Positions 12,836 to 21,157 of a stretch of 64,000 nucleotides of DNA are shown here, one piece after another. The stretch is from assembly GCF_021495345.1 (NCBI RefSeq), contig NZ_CP099397.1:1054001-1118000 (forward strand), given 5' to 3'. The notes under the pieces are model-generated. The model was not told the origin of the DNA. It saw nothing but the letters and a program-made list of their open reading frames with translations, and did no database searches. The number at the start of each line of letters is the position of its first letter. Position 1 is the stretch's first letter. A program made the position numbers and the translations under genes. This stretch comes from Pseudomonas hydrolytica (GTDB lineage Bacteria > Pseudomonadota > Gammaproteobacteria > Pseudomonadales > Pseudomonadaceae).

Positions 12836-13285
12836 ATGAGTCGCGGAAAAATGTTGCGGGACGACCGCACCTTCGATTTGTTCGAGATCCCACAGCCAGT
12901 TCTGGCAATACCTGGTCAGGGCAATTACTCGGTACAGGTGAGCGAGATTGTCGGCGAGATGCTCAAGGGCGCCGCCGTTGATCGCTACGAGATCGCCACC
13001 TGCATGTCGCGCTTGTCCGGCGATGACGTGACGAAGCACATGCTCGACGCCTGGGCCAGCCCAGCCCGCACCGATCACAACCTTCCTTTCTATAGAGCGG
13101 CACTGCTCGAAGAGGTGTGCGCCAGTCACCTGCTGACCAACTGGCTGGTAAGCCTGCGCGGTGGCCGGGTGGCCTACGGGCGTGATGCTCTGCTGGCCGA
13201 ACTGGGGCGCCTGGAGCGAACCCGCGATGAGTCGGCACGTCAGGCCCGTGAACTCAAGCGGCGGCTTGGTGGCGACCATGCGTAA
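12836..13285 (+). CDS. Uncharacterised Mu-like phage early protein
   Basis: 149 residues with no domain I recognise. The C-terminal third (LLAELGRLERTRDESARQARELKRRL) is a charged helix, probably a short coiled coil. It lies between ner and the transposase, and I recall small unknown proteins at this place in Pseudomonas Mu-like phages. Its end overlaps the next gene by 8 bases, so it is co-translated with the fusion gene. A DNA-binding or transposase-helper role would be a guess. Confidence 0.75.
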   Translation: MSRGKMLRDDRTFDLFEIPQPVLAIPGQGNYSVQVSEIVGEMLKGAAVDRYEIATCMSRLSGDDVTKHMLDAWASPARTDHNLPFYRAALLEEVCASHLLTNWLVSLRGGRVAYGRDALLAELGRLERTRDESARQARELKRRLGGDHA

Positions 13286-14174
13286 GTGGTTCGCCGCTGG
13301 AGAACTAGCCGGCTTGCCTGGAATGCCGAGCACCGTGCAAGGCGTCAACCTGCGCGCGAAGCGCGAAGGCTGGGAAGCACAACTACGTTTGGGACGAGGC
13401 GGTGGCCAGGAATATAGCCTCGCCGTTCTGCCCGCCGAGACGCAGGCCGCGCTGCTGGCGCGCCTGGTCAATGATGCCGAACCCCAGGCAGAAGTCGCGC
13501 CCATCCAAGCGCATGAAATCGCGTTGCGTGACGACATTTCAGCGTCACGCCTTACCGATGATCAACGTAGCGTGATGACGGCGCGCCTGGCATTCGTGCG
13601 TGAAATCGAGCGCATGAGCCAGGTGGTCAGCCAGCAGCGGGCCATCATGACGCTGATTGGCCTGGCGCGTGACGGCCAGCTCAAGACTCGTATCGCCGCC
13701 GCCATCATTGTTGCTACGCCAGTCGTTGCCCTGTTTGAAGGGCGCAACCTGGTGGCCTACCTCGACCCGGTGGGCATCCCGACCATTTGCGAGGGCTGGA
13801 CGTATGGGGTGCGCCTTGGCGACATCGCGACGGATGCCGAGTGCGACGAAAAAACCCGGCTCGCGCTGCAGGAAGCCGCGAGCATCTTCGAGCGCTGGGT
13901 GCCCGCCAAGGTCATCGCCACCATGGACACCAAGAGCATCGCGGCATTCCTGTCCCTGATCTACAACACCGGCCCCGGCAAGCCAGGCGTCAAAGACGGG
14001 TTTGTCTGGCTCAAGAATGGCCGGCATTCGACCATGCTGCTGCACCTGCAGGCCGGTCGCATCGAGCCTGCATGCGCGCAACTCAGCTACTGGGTGAGCG
14101 CTGGCGGCCGCAAGCTCAAGGGGCTGGAGCGCCGCCGAGCGGCTGAGCGACAGTTGTGTGAGGCCGGCCTATGA
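13278..14174 (+). CDS. In-frame fusion: MuA transposase DNA-binding N-terminus joined to SAR endolysin
   Basis: 298 residues. Residues 1-135 are the start of a Mu-type transposase: WFAAGELAGLPGMP and NLRAKREGW are the Mu end-binding fold, followed by a second helical part ending ALIGLARDGQL-like (here LIGLARDGQL). Residues 136-298 are an R21-type endolysin with an Ala-rich signal-anchor-release segment (about 138-153) and the catalytic triad Glu154-(8)-Asp163-(5)-Thr169. The joint is near base 13683. The endolysin has no start codon of its own: no ATG or GTG lies just before the anchor, so it can only be made as the fusion. A deletion from the transposase gene into the lysis cassette explains this. 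Whether the fused anchor still works is unknown. Confidence 0.85.
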   Translation: MRKWFAAGELAGLPGMPSTVQGVNLRAKREGWEAQLRLGRGGGQEYSLAVLPAETQAALLARLVNDAEPQAEVAPIQAHEIALRDDISASRLTDDQRSVMTARLAFVREIERMSQVVSQQRAIMTLIGLARDGQLKTRIAAAIIVATPVVALFEGRNLVAYLDPVGIPTICEGWTYGVRLGDIATDAECDEKTRLALQEAASIFERWVPAKVIATMDTKSIAAFLSLIYNTGPGKPGVKDGFVWLKNGRHSTMLLHLQAGRIEPACAQLSYWVSAGGRKLKGLERRRAAERQLCEAGL

Positions 14175-14704
14175 CCTGGCTTACCAGTCTGCGCCTCTGG
14201 CTGCCCCTGGTGCTGATTGCCGCCCTGGGTCTGCTGGTCAACCACCTGGAGCGATCCGCCTACAAAGACGGCTACGCCAAGGCACGCGACGAGGGCGCTC
14301 TCGCCCTGGAGAAGCTGCGCGGCGAGCACCAGGAACAGGAGCTGGTCCGCGCCCGCGCTGCCGAAGCCAGTGCCAAAGCCGCCGCCAAACGCCTGCAGGA
14401 AGAACAGGCCCGCAACGACAAGCTCGCGACCGACCTGGCCGAGCAACAACGCCAACACCGTCAAACCACCGACCGACTCTCTGGGGAGATAGCCCGTGTC
14501 AATGACCTCTACCGCAAGGCGCTTGATGCCGAGCCTGAGCCGCTGCCTGCTTGCGTCTTCACTGCTGGCTTTGTCCGCGTGTGGGACGAAGCCACCGGAG
14601 CCCGTACCCGAGCCGCTGTGCCCGCCGCCGCAGATCCCGGCCGAGCTGCTGCGCAAAGGTCACCTCGAACACGCAGACCCCACCCTCGCGGGTGGACTCG
14701 CTGA
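14171..14704 (+). pseudogene. Rz-like inner-membrane spanin, C-terminus replaced at a rearrangement joint
   Basis: The first ~160 codons read as an i-spanin: an N-terminal membrane segment (LWLPLVLIAALGLLV), a long Ala/Glu/Arg coiled coil (about 40-100), then CVFTAGFVRVWDEATGA. With an outer-membrane partner it would fuse the two membranes at lysis. From about base 14655 the sequence belongs to the inverted block, so the last ~17 residues are unrelated. The start overlaps the endolysin stop (ATGA). The spanin may keep some function because the coiled coil is whole, but the normal end is lost. Confidence 0.75.
14526..14655 (+). pseudogene. Rz1-like spanin lipoprotein embedded in Rz, truncated
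   Basis: In the +1 frame inside Rz, MPSLSRCLLASSLLALSAC gives a signal peptide with a lipobox and lipidated Cys19, followed by a proline-rich stretch (KPPEPVPEPLCPPPQIP), the hallmark of Rz1. The frame then crosses the joint near 14655 and stays open to 15131 with unrelated sequence. The mature native part would be only about 25 residues. Confidence 0.7.
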
Positions 14705-15011
14705 AGCTCACGTCGGTGGCCACCGCCGACATCGTGCCCATATAAGGGTGCACAAGGGTGGCGGCACCAGGTGCGTCCAGGGCCTCGATCAGCTTGTCGC
14801 GCTGCAGGTCGTAGTCGTCGCCGGCAACGAAGAACGCCAGGCGCCATTCCTTGGCCCGGCGCCCCATGTCCTCGGCATAAGGCACGTCGCGGCGCGGGTA
14901 CTCATGCACCAGCCAGCGCCGGCCGGCAGTGGTGTCGGCCCGCTCTACATAGAACTCCACGCCCCGATAGCTGCCGCGCAGCTCCGGGTCAATACGATCA
15001 CGCCAGGTCAT
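14655..15011 (-). pseudogene. DNA-circularisation protein (Mu gp43-like), N-terminal fragment, inverted
   Basis: From ATG 15011 the reverse strand reads about 119 residues of the DNA_circ_N type: WRDRIDPELRGSYRGVEFYV, then HEYPRRDVPYAEDMGR and LVHPYMGTMSAV. It ends in VFEVTF, exactly where homologues would go on, because the next bases belong to the Rz1 gene. The rest of the same protein is on the other strand from about 15543. Tail assembly proteins of this kind are found between tape measure and hub. Confidence 0.8.
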
Positions 15012-15051
15012 GTGCTACGCTCCTGGCATTCATGTCAAAGGAGGACAACGC

Positions 15052-15240
15052 ATGAAACCCATCGAGAGAGCGGCTCTTATTGCCGGTATTGCAGGCCTTG
15101 TTGCAGGCTGCGGGCTTGCATGGCTTTTTGAAGGTGCCAGCGTGTGGTTCTACGTTCTTGGCGGTGCCGCGCTTGCTGGCGGTATCTTCGCTGCAGCGAG
15201 CAAAGACATAGAGGCCAAGCAAGCGGCGAAAAGTGAGTAG
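15052..15240 (+). CDS. Small two-segment membrane protein of unknown function
   Basis: 62 residues with AAAGGAGG 8 bases before ATG 15052, one of the best ribosome sites in the element. Two hydrophobic stretches (ALIAGIAGLVAGCGLAWLF and VWFYVLGGAALAGGIFAAA) span most of it, ending in a charged tail. It lies inside the inverted block, so in the ancestral layout it was on the strand opposite to the tail genes, between tape measure and circularisation gene. That position and orientation suggest an independently expressed passenger gene (moron) rather than a structural part. A holin-like role cannot be excluded. Confidence 0.65.
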   Translation: MKPIERAALIAGIAGLVAGCGLAWLFEGASVWFYVLGGAALAGGIFAAASKDIEAKQAAKSE

Positions 15241-15242
15241 CA

Positions 15243-15550
15243 TCACTGCACCACCCCCAGCAGGCCGCTTTCCACGCTGTAGTCCAGGCCGCCATTGGCT
15301 TTCATCGACGCCACGCGCGCGCGGCCTTCCTGATCGATCTTGATCCGCAATTCACCGCCCACGTCCTGGCGCCCTGGAGCAACCAGGGGCGCCGGGCGGT
15401 TGCTGAATGCTGGCGGGCCAAGCTTCGGCGCCGCAGCTGCACCGGCAGGAGCCGCAAGGCTCTGCGACAGACCGCCCCCCGTCATCCAGTCCGGCAGCCA
15501 GCCGGTCAAGGCGCTGACCTTCTGTTTCAGCCAGCCTGTAAGCTGCTCGA
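15243..15550 (-). pseudogene. Tail tape-measure protein, C-terminal fragment, inverted
   Basis: About 100 codons on the reverse strand end in a natural stop at 15243. They carry WLKQKVSALTGWLPDW and the closing GGELRIKIDQEGRARV...LDYSVESG, typical of the end of Mu-like tape-measure proteins. The upstream side is cut at the inversion joint (15540-15560), so hundreds of residues of the tape measure are missing. It ends 2 bases from the convergent small membrane-protein gene. Confidence 0.72.
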
Positions 15551-16325
15551 AGCGCTCGGCGAGGGGCTGACGGGCTTCTCCCTGGGTGCCATCGAGCGCG
15601 ACCTGGCTGCGGTGGTCGACGGCCTCGATCAGTTCGTGGGCGATATCGCCGAGGAGATCACCAGCGTGATCCGCTTCCCGGTGAACATCGTCGGCCTGGT
15701 GCTGGGCGGTTACAACCGCATCCGCAATGCGGTCATGCGCCCGGTCAACGCCCTGGACTTGTACAGCGGCAACAGCGTGCTGTCCCTGGGCGGTTCTGGC
15801 CGGCTGCGCACCACCGCCGGCACCCCGGCCAGGGCAGTACGCATGCTGCGCGAGGCCGGTACCGCTGGCGACTCGGTAGCCGTTCCCTTGGCCGGCACCC
15901 CGGAGAGCACCCAGCGGGCCGGCAACATTTTGGCGGCCAACCAGTTGAATGGGCGCCTGGCCGCAACGACCGCAGCCCGCGTAGTGGCCGAGACCGACTG
16001 GCTGGCTCGCCAGGACGCCGATGCAGCCGCCCAGGATGCCCTGGCCCTGATCGATCACGCGCTGCAGACGGATGAGCCGGTCAGCGATGACGTTTACAAC
16101 GCCCTGGTCGCGTTGCGCGCGGCGCTGTCGACGGATCTGCGCACCCGCGCCCTGGCCATGCCGAACCTGACCCAATACACGCCGCAGGCCACCCTGCCGG
16201 CCGTGGTGATCGCCCACCGCCTTTACGGCGATGCGACCCGCGCCGACGAGATCTGCGTGCGCAACAACGTCCGCCACCCCGGCGCCCTGCGCGGCGGGAT
16301 GGCTCTGGAGGTACTCAGTGAGTGA
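15543..16325 (+). pseudogene. DNA-circularisation protein (Mu gp43-like), C-terminal fragment
   Basis: The forward frame from about 15543 (LLEALGEGLTGFSLGAIERD) to the TGA at 16325 reads as the C-terminal ~260 residues of the same protein whose N-terminus is inverted at 14655-15011. Segments RFPVNIVGLVLGGYNRIRNAV and RVVAETDWLAR fit the family. N and C parts add to ~380 residues against a usual 400-490, so some middle sequence is also lost. A GTG at 15612 could start a shortened product, but no ribosome site supports it. Confidence 0.75.
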
Positions 16326-17373
16326 TGAGCAGGTGATTCTGCAGATTGGCAGCGACCGGCACACCGGCTGGCAGGAGGTGAGCATCCGCCTGAGCCTGGA
16401 GCAGATGGCCGACGAGTTCCAGTTGAGCCTGACCGAGCGCTGGAGCGAGTCCGGCGACGTGCGCCCGGTATCGCCTGACGAGCCCTGCACCGTATCGATT
16501 GGCGACGAGCTGGTGTTGACCGGCTACCTGGACGAGGTGCTGCCGGACTATGACGCGGAGACCCACACCATCGTCGCCAACGGCCGCAGCAAGGCCGGCG
16601 ACCTGGTCGATTGCAGCGGCCGCGAACAGCGCCTGGACGGTCGCACGCTGCAGCAGATTGCGGCGACTTTGGCACAGCCCTACGGCATCGAGGTCGTGGA
16701 CACCGTGGGCGCGACCAAGCCGTTCCGGGCGTTCGTGCTCGAGGACGGGCAGCCCATCGGCGAGGCCATCGAGCGTGCAGCACAGATCCGGGGCGCTCGG
16801 GTAGTCAGTGACTCCCAGGGGCGCCTGCTGATCGTCCACGCCGTTCAGCGGGAGATCCGTACCGCCCTGGTGCTGGGGCAGAACATCCGCCGTGCCTCTG
16901 GCGTGTTCAGCAACCGCGACCGTTTCAACCAGTACATCGTCGAGGGCCAGACGCCGGGCAGCGATGAATGGAGCGGCGTGCAGGCATCGGCGCCGCTTGG
17001 CCGTGCGCATGATCCGCGCGTGCGTCGCCCCCGCAGCACCCTGGTGGTCTGCGATACCCCTGCTGACAGCCGGGACTGCGCCGCACGGGCCGAGCTGGAG
17101 GCGCGCATGCGCTGGGCCAAGGGGCGTGGCGTGACCTACACGGTGGACGGCTGGAAGCACGAGCAAGGCGTCTGGCGGCCGGGCGACCTGGTGCCGGTAA
17201 AGGACGCATACCTCGGCCTCGACGAGCAGCTCCTGGTCAGCGCCGTGCAACTGATCGAGGGCAATGATGGGCGCCGCGCCGAGATCCGTGTGGTGCCGCC
17301 TGCAGCGTTCGAGCCTGTTCCGATCCCCGAGCCGGAAGCATCCGGCGGCGGGGCGAATGACTGGGGGTGGTGA
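16318..17373 (+). CDS. Baseplate hub protein (Mu gp44 / gpP-like)
   Basis: 351 residues. In contractile tails this hub trimer sits under the tube and carries the spike. GTG 16318 is chosen because GGAGG lies 5 bases upstream and it overlaps the preceding stop by 8 bases; the homologous region starts here (VILQIGSDRHTGWQEV). The YLDEVLPDYDAETH and VDCSGREQRLDG segments match Mu gp44-like proteins. It is intact and leads a run of overlapping baseplate genes. Confidence 0.85.
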   Translation: MSDEQVILQIGSDRHTGWQEVSIRLSLEQMADEFQLSLTERWSESGDVRPVSPDEPCTVSIGDELVLTGYLDEVLPDYDAETHTIVANGRSKAGDLVDCSGREQRLDGRTLQQIAATLAQPYGIEVVDTVGATKPFRAFVLEDGQPIGEAIERAAQIRGARVVSDSQGRLLIVHAVQREIRTALVLGQNIRRASGVFSNRDRFNQYIVEGQTPGSDEWSGVQASAPLGRAHDPRVRRPRSTLVVCDTPADSRDCAARAELEARMRWAKGRGVTYTVDGWKHEQGVWRPGDLVPVKDAYLGLDEQLLVSAVQLIEGNDGRRAEIRVVPPAAFEPVPIPEPEASGGGANDWGW

Positions 17374-17900
17374 TGGATCAGCGCACGATGTCTCGCCTGC
17401 TCAGCCCCATTTGGCGCCGTATGCGCCTTCTGGTGTCTCGCGGCGTACTGAAGATGGTGGCCGACGAGCAAACCCTGCAGAGCGTGCAGGTCACGCTGCT
17501 GGGCGAGTCGCCGGCATGGGCCGAGCGCTTCCAGCAGTACGGCATTACCTCGGTACCGCACGGCGGCGCCGAGGCCGTGGTGGCGTCCGTGGGCGGCGCC
17601 CGCGCGCACCTGGTTGCACTGGTGGTTGATGACCGCCGTTACCGCATGTCCGGGCTTAAGGGCGGCGAAGTGGCCATCTATGACGATCTGGGCCAGTCCG
17701 TACACCTGACCCGCGAGGGCATTGTGATCAAGGGGGCTGGCCTGCCGCTGGCGTTCGTCGACTGCCCGGTGGTGACCATGGACGGCGACCTCGAGGTCGC
17801 CGGCAACGTGCGCGACCACACCAGCACCATGCAGGGCATCCGCGATATCTACAACGACCACCACCACGGTGGGCCAGGCCCGACGCCGGGGATGAACTGA
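17373..17900 (+). CDS. Baseplate assembly/spike protein (Mu gp45 family)
   Basis: 175 residues from ATG 17373, which overlaps the hub stop (TGATG). The N-terminal part has an OB-like fold as in gpV-type spikes (VTLLGESPAWAERFQQYGI, VPHGGAEAVVASVGG). The C-terminus has DLEVAGNVRDHT and then YNDHHHGG, a histidine-rich tip of the kind that binds iron at the point of the membrane-piercing spike in P2 and Mu. It appears intact. Confidence 0.87.
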   Translation: MDQRTMSRLLSPIWRRMRLLVSRGVLKMVADEQTLQSVQVTLLGESPAWAERFQQYGITSVPHGGAEAVVASVGGARAHLVALVVDDRRYRMSGLKGGEVAIYDDLGQSVHLTREGIVIKGAGLPLAFVDCPVVTMDGDLEVAGNVRDHTSTMQGIRDIYNDHHHGGPGPTPGMN

Positions 17901-18349
17901 TGGATATCGCCCTGGTTTACGACCCCAACGCCAAAGCCTTCGACCTGGCCATCGCGGGCGGCGACCTGGTGGTCGACAGCGGCCTGGAGACCGCCGTGCT
18001 GCTGTCGCTCTACACCGACCGTCGTGCCCTGGCCGAGGACGTGCTGCCGGACGACGGCACCGACCGTCGTGGCTGGTGGTGCGACGCCTACTCGGATCGC
18101 CTGCAAGGCTCGCGCCTGTGGCTGCTGAGCCGCGAGAAGGACCTGGACCGCGTTCTGCGCCGTGCCGAGGAATACGCCAGCGAGGCGCTGGACTGGCTGA
18201 TTGAGGACGGCATCGCCAAGGCCGTTGACGTCGAGGCCATCCACCTGCGGCGTGGCGTGCTGCAACTGATCGTGGGCATCGAACGCCCGACCGGCGCCGC
18301 CGTAGTGCGCCGTTATGACTATGTATGGGGATTGAACGATGGGCTTTAA
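17900..18349 (+). CDS. Baseplate wedge protein (Mu gp46, GPW/gp25 family)
   Basis: 149 residues. ATG 17900 overlaps the stop of the spike gene by one base (TGATG). The features are GGDLVVDSGLETAVLLSLYTD near the start and the WWCDAYSDRLQGSRLWLL segment typical of Mu gp46. Proteins of this family initiate sheath polymerisation at the baseplate; no sheath gene remains in this element. Confidence 0.85.
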   Translation: MDIALVYDPNAKAFDLAIAGGDLVVDSGLETAVLLSLYTDRRALAEDVLPDDGTDRRGWWCDAYSDRLQGSRLWLLSREKDLDRVLRRAEEYASEALDWLIEDGIAKAVDVEAIHLRRGVLQLIVGIERPTGAAVVRRYDYVWGLNDGL

Positions 18350-19388
18350 GCGTCCGGCGCTGCCCGAGCTGATCGGGCGAATCGACAACGACCTGGTGTC
18401 GCGCCTGCCAGGCGCGCAGGCCGAGTTGGCCAGCCGCCTGACTCGCATTCTGGCAACCGGCGAAGCCGGCGTTGCCCATGGCCTTTACGGCTATTTGCAG
18501 TGGTTGGAGAAGCAACTGTTCCCCGAGACCTGCGACGACGACCTGCTGCACCTGCACAGCGTTGGCGTACCACGGCGCCAAGACAGCACCGCCACCGGGC
18601 CGCTGATCTTCACCGGTACCACAGGTGCCGTGATCGATGCCGGCACCTTGGTGCAGGTCGATGGGCAGGAATACCGAACCGTCCAGGACGTCACCCTTGT
18701 GGCCGGAACTGCGACTGTCGAGATCGAGGCGTTGACTCCTGGTAGCGCCGGCAGCCGGCCGGCTGGCGTACAGATGACGCTGGTCTCGCCCGTGGTAGGC
18801 GTGAACGCTACAGCGACTGTCGGGGCGGCCGGCATCACGGGTGGCGCCGACATCGAGAAGTTCGATAGCTGGCGTGACCGCATCATGCGCCGCCGTGCCC
18901 GCATTCCTCGCGGTGGCGCCGAGGGCGACTGGGCCGAATGGGCACTGCAGGTGCCGGGTGTGACCCGAGCGTGGGAGGACCCGCTGGGCATGGGGCCGGG
19001 CACCATCGTTATCCGCATCATGGCTGATGACGCTGCCGATGGGCCGATGCCGTCGCTGCAGCTCCTGCAGGAAGTCTTCGACTATATCGCCACTCAGCGC
19101 AACGTCACCGCGCACGTGTACGTCATTCCGCCGGTGCCGGCACCGTTCGTGCCGCAACTGCGGGTGACGCCGGACAACACCGGCACCCGGACGGCCGTCG
19201 AGCAGGCGCTCCAGGATCTGGTCCTGCGTGCCGGCAAGCCGGGCGGCACGCTGACCATCTCGTCGATTCGCACTGCAATTGGCACTGCTGCAGGCGTGAC
19301 TGACTACGAGCTGGAATGGCCGACCGCCAACGTCACCCATGCGCACGGCCATTTGCCGATCTGGGGAGGTGCCGAGTGGCTGGCCTGA
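18339..19388 (+). CDS. Baseplate J-like wedge protein (Mu gp47)
   Basis: 349 residues, the usual size of baseplate J-like proteins. It opens PALPELIGRIDNDL, contains EKQLFPETCDDDLLHLH and the PRGGAEGDWAEWALQVPGVTRAW pattern that marks this family, and ends next to gp48. It overlaps the previous gene by 11 bases and the next by 13, a layout normal for phage tail operons. It is apparently intact. Confidence 0.88.
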   Translation: MGFKRPALPELIGRIDNDLVSRLPGAQAELASRLTRILATGEAGVAHGLYGYLQWLEKQLFPETCDDDLLHLHSVGVPRRQDSTATGPLIFTGTTGAVIDAGTLVQVDGQEYRTVQDVTLVAGTATVEIEALTPGSAGSRPAGVQMTLVSPVVGVNATATVGAAGITGGADIEKFDSWRDRIMRRRARIPRGGAEGDWAEWALQVPGVTRAWEDPLGMGPGTIVIRIMADDAADGPMPSLQLLQEVFDYIATQRNVTAHVYVIPPVPAPFVPQLRVTPDNTGTRTAVEQALQDLVLRAGKPGGTLTISSIRTAIGTAAGVTDYELEWPTANVTHAHGHLPIWGGAEWLA

Positions 19389-19999
19389 CGGCTAACGACT
19401 ACCGCCAGCAGCTGTTCGCGCTGCTGCCGCCGGGCATCGTTTGGAATGCTGATCCGACATCGATGCTGCAGCGCCTGCTGGCCGGCCAGGCGCGAGAGTT
19501 CGCCCGCATTGACGAACGTGCGCAGGCACTGCTGATCGAGGCCGACCCGCGCCAGGCCTTGTACACCTTCGAGGACTGGGAAGCCAGCTATGGCCTGCCA
19601 TCGGCCTGCGCGCCGGCCGTGCAGTCCATGGCCGACCGCAAGGCGGCGCTGATAGGCCGCATCGTTGGCCGGGGCGGCATGACCATCCAGGACTACCTGG
19701 ATCTGGCCGAAGGGCTCGGCTATGCCGGCGCCCAGGTGATGGAGTTTCGAGAGGCCACCGTCGAGGTCGACACACCGACCGGGCACACCGGAGCGGTGAT
19801 CGGCGACGACATGAACGGCGCGGACTGGGATCTGACCTGGCGCGTGCTGCTACCCAACGGCGTGGTGCGCGAGTCCGTCATCGGCGAAGCCGTGATCGGC
19901 GATCCGCTGCGCTCCTGGGGCGATGAACTCATTGAATGCTCGCTGCGGCATGCCGCGCCGAGCTGGCTAATCCTGCAAGTTGGATATCTGGAGGGGTAA
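19376..19999 (+). CDS. Tail protein, Mu gp48-like (YmfQ/DUF2313 family)
   Basis: 207 residues from GTG 19376; GGGGAGG sits just upstream and the start overlaps the J-like gene by 13 bases. The opening LTANDYRQQLFALLPPGIVWN and LLAGQAREFARIDERAQALL are typical of this family, which links the baseplate wedge to the fibre. It is intact and followed by the fibre gene without a gap. Confidence 0.85.
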   Translation: MAGLTANDYRQQLFALLPPGIVWNADPTSMLQRLLAGQAREFARIDERAQALLIEADPRQALYTFEDWEASYGLPSACAPAVQSMADRKAALIGRIVGRGGMTIQDYLDLAEGLGYAGAQVMEFREATVEVDTPTGHTGAVIGDDMNGADWDLTWRVLLPNGVVRESVIGEAVIGDPLRSWGDELIECSLRHAAPSWLILQVGYLEG

Positions 20000-21157
20000 A
20001 TGGAAAAGGTAGGTGCATACACCGACCGGGTCACCGAGAGCGGCGAATGGCGCCCCGGCAACCCGGCCTCGGGACAGCAGGCCACGCCGATGCTGGCGGG
20101 CTATTTCAACATGATGCAGCGCGAGCTGGTGGCGGTGGTCGAGGCGGCGGGCTTGGCGCTGGATGTAGAAGACGACACGCAACTACTCAAGGCCTTTCGT
20201 GCGCTGACGGACGGGGCTGTTCTGAGCTTCTCGGAGAGCGTCGTTCTTCCCGCCAAGCCTGGCTTATTCCTGCTCAGCGCCGGTGGCGGCGCACGAACAT
20301 TCTACTTACCACCCAGCGATAGCGTGGGTGGGGCCTCCGATGGCATTGAGGTTGTCGTGCGGCGGTCAGATGCGTCCGCGAATGTCCTCGTTCTGGCTGT
20401 CAGCGGTGACGACAAGCTCATGCTGGATACCACAGCTAACGCTGCCGGACAGACTACGACTGAGCTTCTGTTTGCAGGCGATTATCTGCGCCTGCGCAGC
20501 GACGGTGCTGGAAAGTGGTGGTGCGTTGGGCAGGCGCAGTTGCCGGCCAGTATCGCGACGGGTTTCGTGAAATGGGATGTGGCGGGCGTTTACACATTTA
20601 CCGTCCCTGCAGTGCTACGCGCCGGCCGACGAAGGGCTCTAAGTAAGGCCACTGGAGCCGGCGGTGCCGGATCAAGGATCAATACAAGCAGCGGCGGCGG
20701 CGGTGGCGCCGGCGCAACCGGTTTCAAAGTGCTGGACTTGATCGGGGTGACATCGTTGCCAATCACCGTAGGTGCGGGTGGCGCGCCGGCAGCTAGCGGA
20801 GTGAATGGCAACAACGGCGGCGCAACCTCCATCGGGGCCCTCATGACCGCCAACGGCGGTAGCGGTTCCACCTCTGCGGGCCAGGGCGGTAATGGGTCAG
20901 GGAACGCACCGGGGGCCGATTTTGTGATTCCGGGCAGTGGTGGCGAGAACCGCGGCTACTTCCTTACTGAATCCAGCTCTAGCTATTACACGGCTGGCGG
21001 TGGTGGCGGTTCGTACTGGGCCGGCGGCGCCAGGGCGCACGGTGTCGCGACTCCTTCCGCCGGCTTCGACGGTGCGGTCGGTGGCGGCGGTTCTGGCTCT
21101 ACCGGCTCTAACCCGGCCGGCCGCGGTGGCGACGGCGTTGTAACTATCGAATGGTGA
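20000..21157 (+). CDS. Short tail fibre with glycine-rich tip domain
   Basis: 385 residues. Residues 1-75 are the baseplate-attachment part seen in many Pseudomonas fibres (GEWRPGNPASGQQATPML). The middle is beta-rich. From about residue 190 (GVYTFTVPAVLRAG) the protein becomes strongly glycine-rich, with repeated GGGG and AGGAG blocks to the end, a compact sandwich type found at receptor-binding tips. It is short for a fibre, so host recognition probably lies in the glycine-rich domain. It starts one base after the gp48 stop and is followed by its chaperone. Confidence 0.83.
   Translation: MEKVGAYTDRVTESGEWRPGNPASGQQATPMLAGYFNMMQRELVAVVEAAGLALDVEDDTQLLKAFRALTDGAVLSFSESVVLPAKPGLFLLSAGGGARTFYLPPSDSVGGASDGIEVVVRRSDASANVLVLAVSGDDKLMLDTTANAAGQTTTELLFAGDYLRLRSDGAGKWWCVGQAQLPASIATGFVKWDVAGVYTFTVPAVLRAGRRRALSKATGAGGAGSRINTSSGGGGGAGATGFKVLDLIGVTSLPITVGAGGAPAASGVNGNNGGATSIGALMTANGGSGSTSAGQGGNGSGNAPGADFVIPGSGGENRGYFLTESSSSYYTAGGGGGSYWAGGARAHGVATPSAGFDGAVGGGGSGSTGSNPAGRGGDGVVTIEW

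Noticed and set aside
13683..14174. Separate endolysin start inside the fusion
   Set aside because: No in-frame ATG, GTG or TTG with a ribosome site lies just before the anchor; the next ATG (residue 216) would remove the catalytic triad.
17136..19352. 738-codon open frame opposite the baseplate genes
   Set aside because: It crosses four well-supported phage genes in the opposite direction; a shadow.
20610..20680. Possible frameshift in the tail fibre (AVLRAGRRRALSKATG)
   Set aside because: The frame stays open and the glycine-rich tip continues in the same frame, so no shift is needed.
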